Positions 59,259 through 64,000 of a stretch of 64,000 nt of DNA are shown here, one piece after another. The first letter of the stretch is position 1. Each line of letters opens with the position of its first letter. The stretch covers positions 38,722 to 102,721 of the forward strand of contig NZ_NFIU01000007.1 in assembly GCF_002159535.1 (NCBI RefSeq), written 5' to 3'. The translations under genes and the position numbers were made by a program. The DNA is from Olsenella sp. An290 (GTDB lineage: Bacteria > Actinomycetota > Coriobacteriia > Coriobacteriales > Atopobiaceae). Below the pieces are notes generated by a model. The model was given only the letters and a program-made list of their open reading frames with translations. It did no database searches and was not told where the DNA came from.

Positions 59259-60578
59259 CTAGCCAATCTCCACCGCGTCCGCGCCGTCGATGTGAAGATT
59301 GGCCCCATAGAACGCCGTGAGCGCGGCCACGCCGAGCTCCACGTCGCGCGCGCCGGCCGTCTCAAAGACCGAGTGCATGGCCAGCTGCGGGAGCCCCACG
59401 TCCACGGCGTGGACGCTCACCTGCGCGTTGGAGAGGTTGCCGAGCGTCGAGCCGCCCGCCACGTCCGAGCGGTTGGCAAAGCTCTGGTAGGGCACGCCCG
59501 CGCGGTCGAGCAGCGCCACGAGCACCGCCCGGCTGAAGGCGTCCGTGCAGTAGTGCTGGTTGGCGGCCTCCTTGATGACCAGGCCGCGGTTGAGGTAGCA
59601 GCGGTTGGCCTCGTCCATCTTCTCCGGGTGCGAGGGATGGACGGCGTGCGCGTTGTCGCAGCTCACAAGCATCGAGCCCGCGAGCGCGCGGCAATAGTCC
59701 TCCTCCGTGCGCCCCAGGGCCGCGTTGGCGCGCCGCAGCGTGTCGGCAAGGAGCGTGGAGAGGGCGCCCTGCTTGGTCCCCGAGCCCACCTCCTCGTTGT
59801 CAAAGCACGCGTACACGCTCACGTCGTGCGGGTTGTCCGTGGCCAGGAACGCCTCGAGCGCCACGTAGGCGCACTGGAGGTCGTCGAGGCGCCCGCCGGA
59901 GACGAACTCCCGGGCGCGGCCCCACACGCGCGGCTCCTCATGCGCCACGAGGAAGAGGTCGCGGGCAAGGACGTCGGCCGGCGCGCACCCGGCCGCCTCG
60001 GCCACCATCTCGTCGAAGGCGCCCCGGGAGAGCTCGCCTGCCGAGAAGAGCGGGCAGAGGTCGCGCGCCCGGTTGAGCCGGGGCTCGAGGCCGCTTCCCC
60101 GCTCCAGGTGGACGGCCACGCTCGGGATGAGGCAGACGTCGTCGGCCACGCTCACCAGACGGCTCTCCACGCGCGCGCCGTCGCGCACGAGGACGCGGCC
60201 GGCCACGCCGAGCGGCCGGTCGAGCCAGGTGTGGTCGATCATCCCGCCGTAGGCCTCCACGTCAAGGCGCAGGCTCTCGCCCGGGCCCTCGAGCTCGGGC
60301 ACCGCCTTGACCTTGTAGGTCGGCGAGTCGCCGTGGGCGGCCGCAAGCTGGAAGTGGTAGCTGTCGAGCGTGGCGCCCACCTTGAGGGCAACGACGCTCG
60401 AGTTGTTGCGCACGGTGTAGTAGCGCCCGCCCGGCTCCATCCGCCAGGCCTCGCCCTCGGGCAGATAGGTGAAGCCCGCCGCGTCGAGGCGCGCGCGGAT
60501 CGCGGCGGCGGTGTGGAACATGCTGGGGCAGGCCCGCAGAAAGTCGACGAGGCCCGACACGAGGTTCTTTTCGCTCAT
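59259..60578 (-). CDS. M18-family aminopeptidase
   Basis: A 439-residue di-zinc aminopeptidase of the aspartyl aminopeptidase family. LAAAHGDSPTYKVK (first metal His near 90), SGGRLDDLQCAYVALEAF, CFDNEEVGSGTKQGA (catalytic Glu pair near 255) and the C-terminal QLAMHSVFETAGARD (His ligand near 400) match M18 enzymes. It acts on peptides in the cytosol, as a large homo-oligomer in relatives. Its start reads MSEKNLV. Confidence 0.9.
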   Translation of the reverse strand: MSEKNLVSGLVDFLRACPSMFHTAAAIRARLDAAGFTYLPEGEAWRMEPGGRYYTVRNNSSVVALKVGATLDSYHFQLAAAHGDSPTYKVKAVPELEGPGESLRLDVEAYGGMIDHTWLDRPLGVAGRVLVRDGARVESRLVSVADDVCLIPSVAVHLERGSGLEPRLNRARDLCPLFSAGELSRGAFDEMVAEAAGCAPADVLARDLFLVAHEEPRVWGRAREFVSGGRLDDLQCAYVALEAFLATDNPHDVSVYACFDNEEVGSGTKQGALSTLLADTLRRANAALGRTEEDYCRALAGSMLVSCDNAHAVHPSHPEKMDEANRCYLNRGLVIKEAANQHYCTDAFSRAVLVALLDRAGVPYQSFANRSDVAGGSTLGNLSNAQVSVHAVDVGLPQLAMHSVFETAGARDVELGVAALTAFYGANLHIDGADAVEIG

Positions 60579-60611
60579 GAGACTCCTCAGGTTGGCTTTA
60601 TGAGACTGAAA

Positions 60612-60633
60612 GCGCCCGTCCGAGGACGGGCGC
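60612..60633 (-). terminator. Hairpin terminator of the ATP-grasp ligase gene
   Basis: GCGCCCGTCC (60612-60621) and GGACGGGCGC (60624-60633) are perfect inverses with a 2-nt loop, six bases beyond the stop at 60639, followed on the minus strand by TTTCAGTC. Confidence 0.7.
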
Positions 60634-60638
60634 CGAGG

Positions 60639-61856
60639 CTAGCGGTAGTTGACGTCGAAGTCCCGACGGTACCCCAGGTAGGTGTGGAGCATGCGCAGGG
60701 TTCGGTTGAGGCCGTCGTCCCCCCGCATGAAGACGGGGTTCACGCGCCGGCCGGCCTCCCAGAGCTCGAGCGCCTGGGAGCGGTTGGCGGGGTCCTTCAC
60801 GTGCTTCTTGATCACGCTCTTGGGCACGACCGACCAGAGGTGGGGCTCGGTGGGCGTCTCAAGGGTGAGCTCGCGGCCAAAGACCCAGTCCTCGACGACG
60901 TACTTGGCCACGTTGAGGCCAGACCCCGTGACGTAGAAGTTGCTGCGGCCCTGGCGCGTGTTGAAGTCGAGGAACTTGAACTGTCCGTCGCGCTGGTCAA
61001 ACTTCACGTCGAAGTTGGCAAAGCCCTGGTAGCCAAGGTCCTCGAGCAGGTCCTTGATGCCGGCGAGCGGGCCCAGCTCCGGCTCGGTCACGATGACGGC
61101 GTGGTTGCCGCCGGCGTGCGGGGAGTGCTCCTCGAGCAGCACGTGGCCAAGGCACATCATCTTGACCTTGCCCGCACGGTCGGAGTAGGTGGTGAGCACG
61201 CGCATGAACTCGTCGTTGCCGGGAATCTTGTCCTGGATGATGAGGTCGTCGCCGTAGCCGGACGCGTAGATCTCCCCAATCACGTGCACGAGCTCGTCGC
61301 GCGACTCGATGACGTAGACCTTGTGCTGCGTCTCGAAGGGGTGCGCCCAGTAGTCGATGCCGTCGGAGGGCTTCAAGATCACCGGGAACGGAAAGTCGAG
61401 CTCAAAGTCCGTGGGCGCGCCCTTCTGGTAGACGAAGGTCCCGGGACGCGCGAGGCCGTGCTTGTCGCAGAAACGGTAGAACTGCTCCTTGCGCTGGAAG
61501 GTGTCCATGAGCGAGAAGTCCACGTACGGCGCGATGACGTTGGCCGGGAGCTCGCCCTTGAGGCGCGCGAGCATGGCCACGTAGTTGTCGCCGCAGCCCA
61601 TGACCACGATCTTCTTGGCCGGGCGGGCGCCCGCGAAGGCGCGGATGGTGGCGAGGAAGGTCTCGTCCTCGTCGATCTGGGGGTTGGGCGTGTAGGCGCA
61701 GAGCTTGCTCCTGAAGCTCGGGCCGGTCTGGTACTTGCCGAAGACGTGCGTGCGCACCTGGTACTGCTCGTAGAAGGCGCGGGCGACGCTGTAGGAGTTG
61801 ATGTCGCCGCCGAGCACCACCGGGACGAACTCACGGTCAACGAAAGAAAACGCCAT
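60639..61856 (-). CDS. ATP-grasp ligase resembling D-aspartate ligase
   Basis: A 405-residue ATP-grasp enzyme. VVLGGDINSYSVARAFYEQY at the N-terminus, MGCGDNYVAML, FPVILKPSDGIDYW (ATP-binding Lys near 155), DKIPGNDEFMRVL, CLGHVLLEEHSP and FDVKFDQRDGQFKFLDFNTRQGRS (split by the Asp/Asn metal pair) match, from memory, the Enterococcus D-aspartate ligase family that adds the D-Asp side chain to peptidoglycan precursors. Cross-bridge synthesis is the best guess; no racemase gene adjoins. I chose the ATG at 61856 with GGGAG upstream. Confidence 0.75.
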   Translation of the reverse strand: MAFSFVDREFVPVVLGGDINSYSVARAFYEQYQVRTHVFGKYQTGPSFRSKLCAYTPNPQIDEDETFLATIRAFAGARPAKKIVVMGCGDNYVAMLARLKGELPANVIAPYVDFSLMDTFQRKEQFYRFCDKHGLARPGTFVYQKGAPTDFELDFPFPVILKPSDGIDYWAHPFETQHKVYVIESRDELVHVIGEIYASGYGDDLIIQDKIPGNDEFMRVLTTYSDRAGKVKMMCLGHVLLEEHSPHAGGNHAVIVTEPELGPLAGIKDLLEDLGYQGFANFDVKFDQRDGQFKFLDFNTRQGRSNFYVTGSGLNVAKYVVEDWVFGRELTLETPTEPHLWSVVPKSVIKKHVKDPANRSQALELWEAGRRVNPVFMRGDDGLNRTLRMLHTYLGYRRDFDVNYR

Positions 61857-62025
61857 CGAGGGGTCTCCCTTGCGGTTGGGTACAGAAGAGCCAAGCGTGG
61901 CATGATACCCGCCCCTGATGGAGAGCACGTGGACGCCCTCGCCCGCGCGGGCGAGAAGGACGATGGCGCGGGCAGTTCTTGTTGCCGGGCGTGACGCGGG
62001 GCGGCTCTTCTTGCGGGGCGGCTCG

Positions 62026-62988
62026 CTACAGCATGTTGCGGGCCGTGAACTCGGCCTGGACCGTGGCGAGCATGAGCTCCACGTCGTCGAGGCCGAGGTG
62101 GCGCTCGGACTCCCCCGCCTTGAGCGTGCCGCGGCGGCGCGCCCAGCTCTCGAGCGAGGCCGGCCGCTGCTCGTGCGGCAGGATGCGCGTCTCGGGGTCC
62201 ACGCGGCGGCAGATGTCGCGCGAGTCGATGACCACCACGCGCCCGGCCTTGCGCGCCTCGGCGTAGCCGTCGATGTGCAGCATGAACCAGGAGTCCTCGA
62301 AGGCGGCGTTGTGCGCCATGAACGGGTAGGCGGTGAGCGCCGCGAGGATTGCCTGCTGGGCCCGGGCGTCCTCGCGGAAGGGGGTCTTGCCCTCAAGGTC
62401 GGACCACGAGATCTTGTGGATGTCCGCGAGCGGCACGCCCTTCTCGGCATACATCTGGGGCAGGCCGAAGTAGCCGGCAAAGGGGTCGTGCGGCTTGGCC
62501 TTGGGGCCGATCGTCATGAACTCCAGGCCCACGTTGATGATGTAGCCGCGCGCGGGGTCGCGGTCGGTGGTCTCGATGTCGATCCCCACCACCATGCCCG
62601 AGACCGGCGCGTCCACCCAGGCCACGTTGAGGTCGCGCGCGTCCGGGCCGGAAAGCGCCGCCACCTGCGCGTCCGTGCGGTGCTGGAGCACGGCGACCGC
62701 GTGGATGAGGTCTGCCGGCGAGAGGCCGCGCGCAAGGCTCGAGGGGCTCACGTCGCGGAGCTTCTCGATGCCAAAGCGATCGCATACGTCGCGGTTTCTG
62801 TCCGCGAGCGAGCGCACGAGGTCGTAGGGAAACGGCTCGCGGCCGGCGGGCGCCTCCGCCCAGGCGGCGCGCAGCACCCCGAGCGCCTCCTCGTTCTTGG
62901 CGCGCTCCGCAGAGAGCGACGCGTCGTCGGTGAGAAAGCCCGGAAAAACGAAGGCGTTCGCACACTCGATGGCCTGGCTCAGATCCAC
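62026..62988 (-). CDS. DEDD-family 3'-5' exonuclease
   Basis: A 320-residue protein. The last 190 residues form an RNase-T/epsilon-like exonuclease: Exo I GIDIETTDRDP near 134, Exo II FMAHNAAFEDSWF near 222 and Exo III ERHLGLDDVELM near 300, giving four acidic metal ligands and a His (DEDDh). The first 120 residues are helical with no recognised domain. It may act in DNA repair or RNA trimming. The start is a GTG at 62988 after CGGGGAG. Confidence 0.82.
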   Translation of the reverse strand: MDLSQAIECANAFVFPGFLTDDASLSAERAKNEEALGVLRAAWAEAPAGREPFPYDLVRSLADRNRDVCDRFGIEKLRDVSPSSLARGLSPADLIHAVAVLQHRTDAQVAALSGPDARDLNVAWVDAPVSGMVVGIDIETTDRDPARGYIINVGLEFMTIGPKAKPHDPFAGYFGLPQMYAEKGVPLADIHKISWSDLEGKTPFREDARAQQAILAALTAYPFMAHNAAFEDSWFMLHIDGYAEARKAGRVVVIDSRDICRRVDPETRILPHEQRPASLESWARRRGTLKAGESERHLGLDDVELMLATVQAEFTARNML

Positions 62989-63096
62989 TGCTCCCCGCTC
63001 TCACTCGCGCGCCCACGACCGGGCGCCGTATCGAAAAGGGCCGCCGGGCATGCCCGACGACCCACTAGGCTAGCACGACGACGCGGGCGCGAGGGG

Positions 63097-63618
63097 CTAC
63101 TCGGCGCGGAACACGCGACCCTCACGGCGCGGCTTGGGCTCGGGGGCCTCGGCCGCGTAGCCGAGGATGCAGTGGCCGATGCCCTCGTAGTCCCCCTCGA
63201 CGCCCAGCTCGGCGAGGATCTCCTTGCCCTCCGGCGTGTCGAACTCCTCGCGGGCGCGGTGGATCCAGCAGCTTCCCAGGCCGAGCGCGTGCGCCGCGAG
63301 CATGAGGTTTCCCATCACGAGGCTCCCGTCGTAGACGCGGTTGGGCTCGTCGCGCGGCGCAAGCACCACGAGCACGACCGGCGCCCCGTAGAACGGGTCG
63401 GTCCCGGGGCGGCCCATCACCGCGGCGTTCATGGCCGAGAGCCGGTCGCGCAGCGCGCGGTTCGTGACGGCCACCACGATGGGGCCCTGGCGGTTCATGC
63501 CGCTTGCGGCCCAAAGGCCAGCGTCGATGACCTGGTCGATGAGCTCGCGCGGGGGCACCTCCCCCGTGTAGGCGCGGATGCTCCGGCGCTCCCTCATGGC
63601 GTCGATCACGGTGCTCAT
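63097..63618 (-). CDS. Nitroreductase-family protein
   Basis: A 173-residue FMN-dependent oxidoreductase. MRERRSIRAYTGEVPP at the start (FMN-binding Arg residues), ASGMNRQGPIVVAV near 40, GNLMLAAHALGLGSCWI near 105 and a C-terminal GYAAEAPEPKPRR are standard. It is a short, stand-alone type with no ferredoxin domain. Substrate unknown. GAGGAGG precedes the ATG at 63618; the longer frame upstream runs through repeats and is not used. Confidence 0.88.
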   Translation of the reverse strand: MSTVIDAMRERRSIRAYTGEVPPRELIDQVIDAGLWAASGMNRQGPIVVAVTNRALRDRLSAMNAAVMGRPGTDPFYGAPVVLVVLAPRDEPNRVYDGSLVMGNLMLAAHALGLGSCWIHRAREEFDTPEGKEILAELGVEGDYEGIGHCILGYAAEAPEPKPRREGRVFRAE

Positions 63619-63757
63619 GACGGCCTCCTCACGTTTGTTCGCGGTCTCTGGGGACCTTATACCCCAAACCGCCGAGGCGCCGAGCGCGCCCGCGGGCCGC
63701 AGGCCGCGCGGGACCCGCGCCGGCGGGGTTCTTCTCGCCCGGCGCCGGTGGGACCAG

Positions 63758-63833
63758 GGCGGAATAGCATACATATCACGTCCCCAACCTGAAAAAACGG
63801 GGCCTTTTCGACAAAACTTGTATGCTATTTCGC
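63758..63833. repeat. Long hairpin repeat (family R3, copy 2)
   Basis: GGCGGAATAGCATACA and TGTATGCTATTTCGCC form the stem, with one mismatch, and the loop keeps CCAACCTGAAAAAAC as in copy 1 (1660-1732). Arm sequence differs from copy 1 but pairing is retained. As in copy 1, a family R1 element follows within about 35-55 bp on the same side. Confidence 0.75.
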
Positions 63834-63865
63834 CGCGCACGACCGGCGCCGGACGCAACCCGCCA

Positions 63866-63986
63866 GGAATCGCGCCGAGTGCGCGGCCACCGGACGCCCT
63901 GGGCGCGCACTCGGCGCGCTTTCTGTCCGTCCGGACACAGGATTTGTCCACTGCGCGCTTCGCGGCGCGCACTCGGCGCGATTCCC
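63866..63986. repeat. Composite palindromic repeat (family R1, copy 5)
   Basis: GGAATCGCGCCGAGTGCGCG opens the element, then GCGCGCACTCGGCGCG, the dyad TGTCCGTCCGGACA, TCCACTGCGCGC and the closing GCGCGCACTCGGCGCGATTC. It lies in the 382 bp after the nitroreductase start, at the edge of the window. A CGAGAAGAAC copy (63728) precedes it. Confidence 0.82.
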
Positions 63987-64000
63987 GCCCCCCCGCGCCC

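Noticed and set aside
63097..63972. Longer form of the nitroreductase with about 118 extra N-terminal residues
   Set aside because: The extension would be encoded by the R3 and R1 repeats and has no ribosome site; the ATG at 63618 has an excellent one.
1..64000. tRNA, rRNA, tmRNA or other standard RNA genes
   Set aside because: I saw no T-arm GGTTCGAATCC-type sequence with a fitting cloverleaf, and no rRNA-like stretch on either strand.

Overview
The window is very GC-rich, gene-dense bacterial chromosome with most genes on the minus strand. Gene content points to an anaerobic or microaerophilic high-GC Gram-positive, most likely a member of the Coriobacteriia (Olsenella/Atopobium relatives). 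Reasons: a desulfoferrodoxin, soluble flavin/iron-sulfur reductases, an anaerobe-type phenylacetate-CoA ligase with an ACT partner, a lactaldehyde reductase, the acetylase branch of lysine synthesis, a VanRS-like two-component pair, AddAB-like recombination and a Gram-positive LexA box. The taxon is inferred; no rRNA gene or other taxonomic marker is present.

Layout. 0-7.6 kb: ATP-grasp ligase, SGNH hydrolase-acetyltransferase fusion, phosphoesterase, Vsr mismatch endonuclease, zinc phospholipase C-like protein and an MFS transporter. 7.6-9.4 kb: a nuclease-like gene between two copies of a palindromic repeat. 9.4-14.1 kb: arginine cluster argCJBD. 14.2-20.2 kb: DJ-1 protein, PTS IIA domain, ruvCAB under a LexA box, a catalytically degenerate NAD synthetase-like protein and superoxide reductase. 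20.5-31.6 kb: dnaE and the addB/addA-like pair. 31.7-36 kb: YerC/TrpR-like regulator, HAD phosphatase, holin-like protein, lipase-like protein and fucO. 36.2-40 kb: lysine operon lysA-dapA-dapB-dapH. 40.5-46 kb: M20 peptidase, exported C39-like peptidase, VanRS-like kinase/regulator, LysR regulator and TatA. 46-50.7 kb: ACT protein with phenylacetate-CoA ligase, and phosphofructokinase. 50.7-58.7 kb: a decaying, repeat-rich stretch holding a truncated flavodoxin-like gene, a second nuclease-like gene between two copies of another palindromic repeat, two disrupted electron-transfer genes next to an intact flavoprotein, and a frameshifted membrane protein. 58.8-64 kb: acpS, M18 aminopeptidase, D-aspartate ligase-like ATP-grasp enzyme, DEDD exonuclease and nitroreductase.

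The main non-gene signal is repetitive. At least five families of structured intergenic repeats are present, several about 120 bp long and built from four inverted or direct units. A decamer, CGAGAAGAAC, occurs 25 times by eye count, mostly between genes and often as inverted pairs. Two homologous proteins of unknown function with a PD-(D/E)XK/Vsr-like C-terminal pattern (8104-9213 and 51391-52440) each sit between two copies of their own private repeat family. This resembles a REP/RAYT arrangement with a nuclease-like protein in place of a transposase, and is the best candidate here for an undescribed system.
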